Source: CAIXYX01 sp043806415 (GTDB lineage: Archaea; Micrarchaeota; Micrarchaeia; Anstonellales; Anstonellaceae). Taken from it: a stretch of DNA of 26,320 bases. Of this stretch, positions 1 through 5,659 are shown piece by piece. The stretch lies in the NCBI GenBank assembly GCA_043806415.1, contig JAZDHB010000003.1:1-26320 (forward strand). Reading direction: 5' to 3'. Within the stretch, counting starts at the first letter, position 1. Every line of letters starts with the position of its first letter. The translations under genes and the position numbers were made by a program. The notes beneath the pieces are model-generated. The model was not told the origin of the DNA and ran no database searches. It was given only the letters and a program-made list of their open reading frames with translations.

Positions 1-84
1 GCGCTCAAGTATGTCTGGGACGACTACGTACGGGTGCGGGATGGGCGCGACGAGCCGGCCAAGGTGCGCACGCCCGGCCCGTGA
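1..84 (+). CDS. C-terminal end of an unidentified protein (partial)
   Basis: The first frame is open from the window edge to a TGA at 82-84 and encodes 27 residues ending in DEPAKVRTPGP. The Asp/Arg/Val-rich stretch before it (WDDYVRVRDGRDE) reads like real protein, and it lies on the same strand as the prefoldin beta gene that begins about 140 bases later. I do not recognise the family. The start lies outside the window, so the coding call rests only on frame, position and composition. Confidence 0.4.
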   Translation, partial: ALKYVWDDYVRVRDGRDEPAKVRTPGP

Positions 85-158
85 TGCCATGGGGAAAAAA
101 TTGCAGGGCCCTACTTCTGCCGTCGCGCTCGCGCGACAAGCTTGAACCCGGATGGAAA

Positions 159-170
159 CGGTTAAAACCC
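159..170 (+). promoter_or_regulatory. Possible TATA box for prefoldin beta
   Basis: The AT-rich island GGTTAAAACC lies about 60 bases before the chosen prefoldin ATG, in an otherwise GC-rich gap (85-227) holding no other gene. A start site about 25 bases downstream would leave a leader of some 35 bases. The match to a canonical archaeal TATA box is weak. Confidence 0.25.
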
Positions 171-227
171 CCGTATCCGTAAAGTGAAGCAGGATGAACG
201 AGTATCTCATTTGTGAAGGTGTTTTTG

Positions 228-623
228 ATGGCTGAACCCATACGCGACCCGGGAAAATTGCAGGCGCAGATCGACGAATTCCAGAATTTGCAGAGGCAGA
301 TGCAGCTGGTCATGATGCAGCACCAGCAGATCCAGGTCGCCCTCGAGGAATTGAAAGCCGCCAAAGCGGAACTCGCCGTCGCGAAGGGCGAGGTGTTCAA
401 GGCAGTCGGCGGACTGATGATCCAGACCGACGTGGCCTCGGCCAAGAAGGACGTGGACGAGAAGCTGGAGGTCTTTACCGTGCGCGAGGGCACGCTGGCC
501 AAACAGGAGGAGAAACTTAAAGGCCGCCTCGAATCCCTGCGGGCGGAGCTGGAGACGGCCACGCGCGGGATGAGTGCAGGCAACGCCGGCCCGTCCGCCG
601 GCGCGAGCCAAGAAGCCGAATAA
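228..623 (+). CDS. pfdB: Prefoldin beta subunit
   Basis: Prefoldin is a hexameric (alpha2 beta4) cytosolic chaperone whose coiled-coil tentacles pass unfolded proteins to the thermosome. The 131-residue product is almost wholly helical. It has a long Gln-rich first coil (about residues 10-50, rich in LQ, QM and EE), a short central hairpin region around KAVGGLMIQTD, where beta subunits form the oligomer barrel, and a second charged coil (about 75-110). A disordered Ala/Gly/Ser tail follows and makes it slightly longer than the usual 115-125. I chose the ATG at 228 because AAGGTG lies just upstream. A GTG at 213 would add five residues. Prefoldin beta followed by a DHH phosphoesterase is a common archaeal pair. 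Confidence 0.88.
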   Translation: MAEPIRDPGKLQAQIDEFQNLQRQMQLVMMQHQQIQVALEELKAAKAELAVAKGEVFKAVGGLMIQTDVASAKKDVDEKLEVFTVREGTLAKQEEKLKGRLESLRAELETATRGMSAGNAGPSAGASQEAE

Positions 624-673
624 AGAAAAGACAGGGGAAGAAATCGAAGAATTCCTAGGCACTCGCCCCGAAA

Positions 674-1789
674 ATGGAAACCGGCGGATGGTTGGCCATG
701 CTTGAAAAAAAGAAATCGACCGCCCGAAAATCCTCCGCTTCCCGGGCGCCCAAGAAGATAAAGACGGCCCTCGGTTCGCTGGCCGGAAAACCCGTGATCA
801 TCACCTTCCATTCGCTGGGAGACTTGGATGCGTGCGCCGGCGCGCTCGCGCTCGCCAGATTTTTGGGCCCCCCGGCGCTCGTCGCCCCGCCGGACCGCAC
901 GAATTCGGAGAGCCGGAGGCTGCTGGGCGGCGAGCTGGCTAAGGCCCCGTCTTTCGATCAGGCAAGGAAAAGATTTCCCTCCGCCCCGATCGTATTGATC
1001 GACGCGAATGACCGGAGCTTATTGCCCCAATTCGCGAACACGGGAAATGAACAAAACACGCGCGACGGCAAAGGCGCTACCGGCGCTCGGGCTGCGGGCG
1101 ATGCGAAAAACGCGCCTATTTCCCTTCTCATCGACCACCACGCGCTGGGCGCGGATTCGATCCGGGCCGATAACGAATGGATCGACCCGGAAGCCTCCTC
1201 GGTGTGCCAGATGGTGAGCGCTCTGGTCGAGCCGCTCGAACCGGAATCGGCGCGTTGGCTCGTCTGGGGCATCCTCTCGGATTCGGCCGGCCTGATGAGA
1301 GCGGATGCGAGGACGTTCGCGGCCATGGCCAGGCCGCTCGAGCGCGCGGACCAGAGTTACGAGGACATTTTACATGCTTTAGCCCACCCCGCTTCTTCTC
1401 AGGCCCGGGCGGCCGTGCTCGAAGGCCTGCGCCAGTCCGTCTGGCTCGAAAAAGACGGCCTCGTGGTCGCGATGGCCACCGTCTCATCGCATGAGTCCCA
1501 TGTGGCAGACGCGCTGGTGAATGCGGGCGCGGATGCGGCCTTCGTGGGCACGCAGGACAGGAAGGGAGCGAGGATTTCCGCCCGCCTGCGCCCCGCCCTT
1601 TCGGGCCGGCTCGACTTGCCCAAGCTCATGGAAGAGGTCGGCCGGACCGTCGGCGGGAATGGCGGGGGCCACCCCTGCGCGGCCGGAGCGAGCGGGCCGC
1701 GCTGGGAACGGCTGGAGGGCGCCCTGTTCCTGGCGCAGCGGCTTTTTTTGGAGCGGATGCGGCCCGGATCGAACGAGAATGGATTATAA
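674..1789 (+). CDS. DHH-family phosphoesterase (DHH/DHHA1)
   Basis: This is a manganese-dependent phosphoesterase of the RecJ/NrnA-like DHH superfamily; archaeal members cleave short oligonucleotides or related phosphodiesters. Visible motifs, numbered from the ATG at 674, are motif I HSLGDLDACAGA at about 46-57, motif II IDAND at about 109-113, the signature LLIDHHA at 151-157, and a C-terminal DHHA1 substrate motif GGNGGGHPCAAGA at about 327-339. The first 35 residues are basic and low in complexity. An in-frame ATG at 698 is an equally plausible start; neither has a clear ribosome binding site. A less conserved insert rich in Ala, Gly and Asn (about 120-147) precedes the DHH motif. The gene follows prefoldin beta by 50 bases. 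The exact substrate cannot be told from sequence. Confidence 0.88.
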   Translation: METGGWLAMLEKKKSTARKSSASRAPKKIKTALGSLAGKPVIITFHSLGDLDACAGALALARFLGPPALVAPPDRTNSESRRLLGGELAKAPSFDQARKRFPSAPIVLIDANDRSLLPQFANTGNEQNTRDGKGATGARAAGDAKNAPISLLIDHHALGADSIRADNEWIDPEASSVCQMVSALVEPLEPESARWLVWGILSDSAGLMRADARTFAAMARPLERADQSYEDILHALAHPASSQARAAVLEGLRQSVWLEKDGLVVAMATVSSHESHVADALVNAGADAAFVGTQDRKGARISARLRPALSGRLDLPKLMEEVGRTVGGNGGGHPCAAGASGPRWERLEGALFLAQRLFLERMRPGSNENGL

Positions 1790-1810
1790 GGTTTGAGAGC
1801 GCAAGAGGGC

Positions 1811-1817
1811 ATAATAC
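1811..1817 (+). promoter_or_regulatory. Possible TATA box of purA
   Basis: ATAATAC lies about 28-34 bases before the purA ATG, which would give a leaderless or nearly leaderless transcript. A second AT-rich site, ATTATAAG at about 1783-1790, overlaps the DHH stop codon and would give a leader of about 30 bases. Between them runs a short repeat (ACACGCTACACGCTACG). No GGTG-type ribosome binding site precedes the ATG, which favours the leaderless reading. Confidence 0.4.
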
Positions 1818-1844
1818 ACGCTACACGCTACGAGTTGATTTTCC

Positions 1845-2837
1845 ATGTCTGCGACGGTTGTGATCGGAGGCCAGTACGGGGACGAGGGCAAGGGGAAGAT
1901 CATCTCCTACCTCGCGCTGCACGACGACCCCGACGTGGTCGCGCGCGGAGGCGGCGGGCCGAACGCCGGCCATTCGGTGGAGCATGGCGGAAAGAAATAC
2001 AAGATCCGCCTCGTGCCCTCCGGCTTCGTGAACGAGCGGGCGCGCCTCGGGATCGGCGCGGGTGTGCTCATCGACGCGGACGTTTTCCTGAAGGAAGTGG
2101 AGCAGTTCTGGCTGGGTACGCGCTGCATCGTCGATCGGAGGGCCACGCTCATCACGCAGGAGATGAAGGACGCGGATGCGGCTTCGGAAACGGCCAAGAA
2201 GATCGGCACCACCAAGACCGGCATCGGGCCGGCGCAGGCCGCGCGCGCGTGCCGCACGGCCCCGACCGTGGAGTCGGACGCGCGGCTCGGGAAATATCTC
2301 GGCGACGTGAGCGTGCTCGTGAACGATGCGAAGAAAGTACTCGTGGAAGGCAGCCAGGGCTTCATGCTCTCCAACCTGTTCGGAGGCTACCCGTACGTGA
2401 CCGGCAAGGACGTGAGCGCCTCGGCTATCTGCTCCGAGGTGGGCTTGGGGCCGCGCAAGGTGGACGAGGTCGTGATGGTCATCAAGGCATACACCACGCG
2501 CGTGGGCAGCGGGCCCCTGCCCGGCGAGGTATCCGTCGAAGAGGCCGAGAGATTGGGCATGCAGGAATACGGCACCGTGACCGGTCGGCCGCGAAGGACG
2601 AACCCGAATTTGATATGGGATGAACTGAAAATGGCGGCGCGGATCAACTCGGCCAGTATCATCGCGCTCACGAAGCTCGACGTCAAATTCCCCGCGTGCG
2701 CCAAGAAGAGGAAATACGAAGAGCTGCCCGAAGAGGCCAAGCGCTTCGTCGCCCAAATCGAGGAGAAAGTTGGCGTGCCGGTCAAGCTGATCGGCACCGG
2801 CCCGGACGCCGAAGACATCATCGACCGGCGCCAGTAG
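1845..2837 (+). CDS. purA: Adenylosuccinate synthetase
   Basis: PurA joins IMP and aspartate with GTP hydrolysis to form adenylosuccinate, the first committed step to AMP. The N-terminus carries the family signature GGQYGDEGKGK at residues 8-18, including the catalytic Asp13. The GGPNAGHS segment supplies the catalytic His at about 43. Further family blocks are TTKTGIGPA, the VLVEGSQGFMLSNLFGGYPYVT segment and VTGRPRRTNPN near the C-terminus. At 330 residues it matches the short archaeal form rather than the roughly 430-residue bacterial form. The gene is transcribed with the prefoldin/DHH pair but lies 55 bases after it and has its own likely promoter. A T-rich terminator follows directly. 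The family call is secure. Confidence 0.97.
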   Translation: MSATVVIGGQYGDEGKGKIISYLALHDDPDVVARGGGGPNAGHSVEHGGKKYKIRLVPSGFVNERARLGIGAGVLIDADVFLKEVEQFWLGTRCIVDRRATLITQEMKDADAASETAKKIGTTKTGIGPAQAARACRTAPTVESDARLGKYLGDVSVLVNDAKKVLVEGSQGFMLSNLFGGYPYVTGKDVSASAICSEVGLGPRKVDEVVMVIKAYTTRVGSGPLPGEVSVEEAERLGMQEYGTVTGRPRRTNPNLIWDELKMAARINSASIIALTKLDVKFPACAKKRKYEELPEEAKRFVAQIEEKVGVPVKLIGTGPDAEDIIDRRQ

Positions 2838-2838
2838 G

Positions 2839-2854
2839 GATTTTTATTTATTTA
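2839..2854 (+). terminator. T-rich terminator after purA
   Basis: The run GATTTTTATTTATTTA starts one base after the purA stop codon. Oligo-T tracts without a required hairpin are the usual archaeal termination signal. Confidence 0.55.
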
Positions 2855-2880
2855 TGGAGAAGACATAACAGGCCTGCTTA

Positions 2881-2990
2881 GGGGGGAATCAGGAGGAACC
2901 TCATCGCCGACAACGGTTGGCGAGACTTCGGCTCAAAGGAGCCGAAGCGGAAACTGAAGGGGGGACTTTGGATTTTCATGTGTTCCCCCC
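2881..2990 (+). ncRNA. Candidate structured non-coding RNA, family unknown
   Basis: Three hairpins follow each other. The first pairs 2904-2911 with 2916-2923 (8 base pairs, loop AACG). The second pairs 2926-2934 with 2939-2947 (9 perfect pairs, loop AAAG). The third pairs a G6A run at 2959-2965 with TCCCCCC at 2984-2990. The same C run can instead close the whole domain by pairing with GGGGGGAA at 2881-2888, so two G runs compete for one C run. There is no convincing reading frame. It is not recognisable as tRNA, 5S, SRP, RNase P or a box C/D RNA. It lies between the purA terminator and the tRNA cluster, strand assumed to be that of its neighbours. GC-rich DNA folds easily, so this remains a candidate. 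Confidence 0.35.
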
Positions 2991-3001
2991 CTGCGGTTCG
3001 G

Positions 3002-3034
3002 GCCCTCGTAGCTCAGCGATAGAGCGCATGCATG
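3002..3034 (+). pseudogene. 5' half of a duplicated tRNA-Thr
   Basis: The acceptor strand GCCCTCG, the linker TA and the full D arm (GCTC...GAGC) are almost identical to the intact tRNA-Thr at 3124. The sequence departs in the anticodon stem (CATGC instead of CGTGC) and then runs straight into a hairpin element. No T arm or matching 3' acceptor strand follows before the next tRNA copy. It is therefore a tRNA fragment unless it is joined in trans to a 3' half, for which I see no matching GCATG strand. Confidence 0.6.
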
Positions 3035-3035
3035 A

Positions 3036-3088
3036 GCCTCTTTTCTTTCTTTTTGCGAAAAGAAAGAAAAGGCCCTCGGGTTCAAAAG
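3036..3088 (+). repeat. Hairpin element copy A
   Basis: This is a member of a small repeat family seen four times in the window. The stem CTTTTCTTTCTTTT at 3040-3053 pairs perfectly with 3058-3071 around a TGCG loop. It is followed by the degenerate tail CCCTCGGG and an AAAGAAAGAAAA tract that corresponds to the CTTCAGGGAAAGAAAAG tail of the other copies. It begins directly after the broken tRNA half at 3002-3034. Confidence 0.6.
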
Positions 3089-3159
3089 AAAGAAAAACAT
3101 ATGTATGAAAAGTAAATTCAAACGCCCTCGTAGCTCAGCGGTAGAGCGCGTGCATGGTA

Positions 3160-3210
3160 GAAGCCTTTTTCTTTTCTGCGGAAAAGAAAAATCCTTCAGG
3201 GAAAAAGAAA
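3160..3210 (+). repeat. Hairpin element copy B, inside the tRNA intron
   Basis: GAAG (3160-3163) pairs with CTTC (3194-3197). After a two-base mismatch, TTTTTCTTTTC (3166-3176) pairs with GAAAAGAAAAA (3181-3191) around a TGCG loop. The tail AGGGAAAAAGAAAA follows. It has the same orientation as copy A, and its first base is the first base of the intron. Confidence 0.75.
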
Positions 3211-3233
3211 ACCTGGACGGAATCCTTCCATAA
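3160..3233 (+). other. tRNA-Thr intron with bulge-helix-bulge splice sites
   Basis: ATGG (3154-3157) pairs with CCAT (3228-3231) to form the 4-bp central helix. The 3-base bulges are TAG (3158-3160) and AAA (3232-3234). Cutting after the second base of each bulge, as archaeal tRNA endonuclease does, yields a perfect seven-base anticodon loop. The helix on the intron side is short (AAG with CTT). Most of the intron is hairpin element copy B. Confidence 0.75.
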
Positions 3234-3269
3234 AGCACGAGGTCACGAGTTCAATCCTCGTCGAGGGCT

Positions 3270-3281
3270 ATTATTTCTTTT
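3270..3281 (+). terminator. T-rich stretch after tRNA-Thr
   Basis: ATTATTTCTTTT follows the tRNA discriminator directly and could end the tRNA transcript. Confidence 0.35.
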
Positions 3282-3289
3282 CGTTACCC

Positions 3290-3301
3290 ATCGAGGGCTA
3301 T
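3290..3301 (+). pseudogene. Short 3' tRNA-Thr acceptor fragment
   Basis: TCGAGGGCTAT repeats the last bases of the tRNA-Thr acceptor stem, the discriminator and the two bases beyond, with a C/A-rich, unrelated sequence before it. It is too short to be functional and looks like debris of the tRNA duplications. Confidence 0.45.
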
Positions 3302-3309
3302 CGCCTCTT

Positions 3310-3355
3310 TCTTTTCCCTGAAGGCTTTTCTTTCTGCCGAGAAAGAAAAGGCTTC
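3310..3355 (-). repeat. Hairpin element copy C, reversed orientation
   Basis: Read on the plus strand, GAAG (3320-3323) pairs with CTTC (3352-3355). A single mismatch (G3324/G3351) follows, then CTTTTCTTTC (3325-3334) pairs with GAAAGAAAAG (3341-3350). The tail TTTCTTTTCCCT lies on the left. This is the inverse of the orientation in copies A and B and the same as copy D. Its GGCTTC end abuts a copy of the tRNA 3' end. Confidence 0.75.
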
Positions 3356-3376
3356 GTTCAATCCTCGTCGAGGGCT
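3356..3376 (+). pseudogene. Exact 21-base copy of the tRNA-Thr 3' end
   Basis: These 21 bases are identical to 3249-3269, the T loop, T stem, acceptor strand and discriminator of tRNA-Thr. They begin directly after hairpin element copy C. The spacing between the two copies is 107 bases. Confidence 0.8.
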
Positions 3377-3389
3377 TTCTGATTTTTTC

Positions 3390-3695
3390 TTAAATTCCGT
3401 CCAGCTCGCGCATCAGTTTCGCCAGCCTCGCGGCCGTGTAGCGGCTGGCCCGCACGCTTGCCGCGTCGGGCGAGGAGATTTTCAGCCCGACTTCTTTTCC
3501 TTTTGCTTTCGCGCTGGATTCCACGTCCTCAAAGCGCGTGAGCTGACACGGGAGGATGGAGGCGGCGATTTGGGCGCCCTCACCCGAATGGAAAACGAAT
3601 GTGTCGTATTCGATCGTCTTGGTTTTCTTCGCTGAGTCGTGCCCGAGAATCTGCGAATCCTTCGCGCCTCGTGCTTTCTTTTTTTCCTTCACCAT
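3390..3695 (-). CDS. pcc1: KEOPS complex Pcc1-like subunit
   Basis: Pcc1 is the small dimerising subunit of KEOPS, the complex that makes the universal t6A modification at position 37 of ANN-decoding tRNAs, with Kae1 and Bud32. The 101-residue product has a basic, disordered start followed by the compact Pcc1 pattern: EYDTFVFHS, then AASILPC, then the signature LKISSPDAASVRASRYTAARL and a terminal helix. I chose the ATG at 3695, which has GGGGGA upstream and overlaps the Brix stop codon by five bases; an ATG at 3707 would add four residues. Its place at the end of the exosome superoperon is typical. The tRNA-Thr lying beside it is by chance a KEOPS substrate type. Confidence 0.75.
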   Translation of the reverse strand: MVKEKKKARGAKDSQILGHDSAKKTKTIEYDTFVFHSGEGAQIAASILPCQLTRFEDVESSAKAKGKEVGLKISSPDAASVRASRYTAARLAKLMRELDGI

Positions 3696-4189
3696 GCGCT
3701 CCCCCATGAATACTTGAATTTGACCAGCATGCTCTTCCCGGCTTTGAGCGTGGCCGCCCCCTTGCTTGTCGAAACGGAAACGGCTTGGGGCTCGTCGTAG
3801 AGCGAGGCGATCGCATCGTCCTCCATTCCCAGGAAGGCGGCGATGGATTTGGATTGCGCGCTTCTGGCTTTGATGATAAACGGCGTGTCTGAAGAGATGG
3901 CCAAAGCGGCCTTGGGGCCAAATTCAATCGAATCCAGAACCAGTTCTTTCTGGTCCCAGGCCCATTTTTCGCGGCCTGCGGAATCATGGAATTGGCGGCG
4001 GGCGCGCAAAACCGAATTCTTGACAAGAACAAGAACTACCCCGACCCCGGCGCGCTGGGCCAAGGTTTCGATCCTCTCCAGCGGCCGCTTCGAGCGCGTG
4101 AGGAGGCGACAGGAAGGGAGATGGGAGGCTAACGAGGCGGCCAGCTGCCTCGTGCTTTTCGAGGCGTTCTTGGAATGGGTGAGCCACAT
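3689..4189 (-). CDS. Brix domain ribosome-biogenesis protein (Imp4-like)
   Basis: Archaeal Brix proteins are single-domain relatives of eukaryotic Imp4/Rpf proteins and are thought to act in pre-rRNA processing and ribosome assembly. The product (166 residues) starts MWLTHSKNASKSTRQLAASL, matching the usual 'TTSR-KPS-TR-L' opening. PSCRLLTRSKRPLERIETLA, a VVLVLVKN strand and an RRQFHD segment follow. The ATG at 4189 is chosen because the family begins there. It has no ribosome binding site, and its frame stays open upstream as far as 4540, through a pyrimidine-rich stretch. A longer start cannot be excluded. The C-terminus overlaps pcc1. Confidence 0.75.
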   Translation of the reverse strand: MWLTHSKNASKSTRQLAASLASHLPSCRLLTRSKRPLERIETLAQRAGVGVVLVLVKNSVLRARRQFHDSAGREKWAWDQKELVLDSIEFGPKAALAISSDTPFIIKARSAQSKSIAAFLGMEDDAIASLYDEPQAVSVSTSKGAATLKAGKSMLVKFKYSWGSAW

Positions 4190-4403
4190 GGGGAAAAAGA
4201 GGGAGATGGAGAATAAAAAGAGGACGGAAAAAAGAGCGTGAACGGGGCGGAACAGAGAGGAAGGAAAGCTGGATGAAAAAAGATAGGGATGAAAACAAAA
4301 AAGCAGGCGGTCTCGGGCCGCCTTTTCGCGCGAGTCGGGATTTTCGAGGGCGGATTTCTTGCGGGTGGGATTTCCATGACTGGCTTTTTCGGACGCCTTT
4401 ATT
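4190..4403 (-). other. Low-complexity spacer between rpoP and Brix
   Basis: This 214-base gap is unusually long for the operon. On the minus strand it passes from purine-rich sequence to pyrimidine-rich sequence (runs such as CTTTTTTCC and CCTCTTTTTATTC). All bases are open in the Brix frame, where they would encode a basic segment followed by a Phe/Ser/Leu-rich hydrophobic segment. I see no separate gene, tRNA or clear terminator. Confidence 0.5.
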
Positions 4404-4535
4404 TTAATCCGTGTCGACTTCCTTGGCGATGGGCTGGCGAGCCTTGTAGAGCACCCTCCAGCCGCAGTGCGGGCAACGGGTGAACTTGGCGTCCAGCGCC
4501 TTGACCTCTTTCTTGCATTTTCCGCATTTGTACAT
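4404..4535 (-). CDS. rpoP: RNA polymerase subunit P (Rpb12/RPABC4-like)
   Basis: RpoP is the small zinc-binding subunit of archaeal RNA polymerase, equal to eukaryotic Rpb12. The 43-residue product reads MYKCGKCKKEV at the start. CPHCGWRVLYK at 21-31 completes the four-Cys zinc site (two CxxC pairs), and the conserved basic region after it is present. The length is typical. It follows L37Ae by 32 bases, the order found in many archaeal superoperons. The ribosome binding site is CGAGGTCATGTT just before the ATG. Confidence 0.93.
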   Translation of the reverse strand: MYKCGKCKKEVKALDAKFTRCPHCGWRVLYKARQPIAKEVDTD

Positions 4536-4567
4536 AACATGACCTCGTGGGGGGCGGGTTTGACGTC

Positions 4568-4831
4568 TTACTGGCCGGGCTTGGCAACGGGGCGGGCTTT
4601 CGCGTGATCCTTGACCATGCGCGCGGCCACGTCGCCCGAAGGCGTCGAGAGCGAGTAGGTGCCCCCGGCGAACTGGCCTCCGCACGAGCGGCAGACCCAC
4701 ACGGCGTTGGACACGCGGCGCACGGATTTCTTGGAGCATTTGGGGCATTCGTAGGCGCTGGTGCGCGAGCGGTCGACCGCCCGCGCGCGCTTGCGCAGTT
4801 CGGCGCCATAACGGACATCGGTTTTGGACAT
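4568..4831 (-). CDS. rpl37ae: Ribosomal protein L37Ae (eL43)
   Basis: This is a zinc-ribbon protein of the large ribosomal subunit, found in archaea and eukaryotes. The 87-residue product opens with a YGAELRKRAR basic helix. The zinc ribbon has ECPKC at about 29-33 and CRSCGG at about 47-52, then the family's FAGGTYSLSTPSG segment. The ATG at 4831 is chosen because GAGGT precedes it at the right distance. A GTG at 4861 that overlaps the rrp42 stop codon would add ten residues. It lies between rrp42 and rpoP, as in other archaea. Confidence 0.93.
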   Translation of the reverse strand: MSKTDVRYGAELRKRARAVDRSRTSAYECPKCSKKSVRRVSNAVWVCRSCGGQFAGGTYSLSTPSGDVAARMVKDHAKARPVAKPGQ

Positions 4832-4857
4832 AGAAATACCTCGTGTAAATGGACGGC

Positions 4858-5637
4858 TCACTCCAAGGCGCGCCTCAGCTCAGCGGCTTTGGAGAAAGAT
4901 AGGCCCACCAAGTCTAATATATCTTTCTGGGGGAAGGCCGCCCAACCAGACTTCTGCACCGCGCACACGTGATCGGGCGTGGTGGCGATGGTGAACTGGC
5001 CGTCGAGGCCCTTCTGCTCGTCCATCGTCGGATCGAGCAATATGCGCTCGTCCACCTTGCCGAAGGTGCACGAGACCACCGGCACTTTCGGGTTGAGCAT
5101 CCCGGACGTCTCGGTGCGGATGAGCTTCTTGTCCTCGATTTTTGGCATGCGCGTCCCCTGCAGGGCGGCCATGGCCGCCAGCATGGAGGCGTCGAAGAGG
5201 TTGCCGTCGTGGTCGAGGATCCAGAGATCGATGTAGATGGCCTGCACCTTCTCCATGCCCTCGATGGCGAGGGCCTTGAGGTCGATGGTCTCCGAGGAGC
5301 GGATGCCCCGGTCCACCACGCGCGCCAGCTCGATGGCCCCCCGCGAGGGCGGGCCCGGCTCGAACGTGTGCGAGCCCAATGGCGTGAATTCGGCGCCGGT
5401 CGAGAGCACGCCCTCGTCCGGGCGGTCGGAGAACGGCACGGCCATGTCCACCTTGACGCCGCAGAGCACCTGCGTCTTTCCGAGCATGCACAGGGCCGAG
5501 CCTTCGGCGTTCTGCAGGGGGTTCTTCACGATCTTGATCGCGCGGTAATCGTGGTTGCCGCGCCCGTCCGCGCGCCGCCCTTGCGAGAGCATGTTGCGCA
5601 GGACATCCCGTTTGAGTTCGTCTTGTATTTCACTCAT
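4858..5637 (-). CDS. rrp42: Exosome subunit Rrp42
   Basis: Rrp42 is the catalytically silent RNase PH-like partner of Rrp41; three heterodimers form the hexameric ring of the archaeal exosome, which degrades RNA 3' to 5' and also adds tails. The 259-residue product has the RNase PH core: RADGR at about 20, GSALCMLGKTQVLCGVKV, an STGAEF segment, ELARVVDRGIRSSETIDL and ILDHDGNLFDASMLAAMAAL. It is the standard length. The ATG at 5637 has AGGATG upstream. It follows rrp41 by 22 bases and is clearly cotranscribed with it. Confidence 0.96.
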   Translation of the reverse strand: MSEIQDELKRDVLRNMLSQGRRADGRGNHDYRAIKIVKNPLQNAEGSALCMLGKTQVLCGVKVDMAVPFSDRPDEGVLSTGAEFTPLGSHTFEPGPPSRGAIELARVVDRGIRSSETIDLKALAIEGMEKVQAIYIDLWILDHDGNLFDASMLAAMAALQGTRMPKIEDKKLIRTETSGMLNPKVPVVSCTFGKVDERILLDPTMDEQKGLDGQFTIATTPDHVCAVQKSGWAAFPQKDILDLVGLSFSKAAELRRALE

Positions 5638-5659
5638 AAGAACACATCCTAAATTGCGA

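Larger units (their letters stand above)
3124..3269 (+). tRNA. tRNA-Thr (anticodon GGU) with intron
   Basis: The acceptor strands are GCCCTCG (3124-3130) and CGAGGGC (3262-3268). The D stem is GCTC/GAGC (3133-3136, 3144-3147), the anticodon stem CGTGC (3149-3153) with GCACG (3235-3239), and the T arm ACGAG-TTCAATC-CTCGT (3245-3261). The discriminator is T3269. A 74-base intron at 3160-3233 sits at the canonical 37/38 position. Splicing gives the loop ATGGTAA, hence anticodon GGT at 3156-3158. Archaeal tRNA-Thr commonly has U73, which agrees. No CCA is encoded. The two exons are 36 bases each. Confidence 0.85.

Noticed and set aside
3002..3034. Possible true split tRNA half acting in trans
   Set aside because: The anticodon stem CATGC has no matching 3' half in the window, and the intact tRNA next to it makes a broken duplicate more likely.
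3249..3376. attL/attR-like tRNA duplication marking an integrated virus or plasmid
   Set aside because: Only 86 bases lie between the two copies and no integrase is present, so any integrated element would be just the small hairpin unit.
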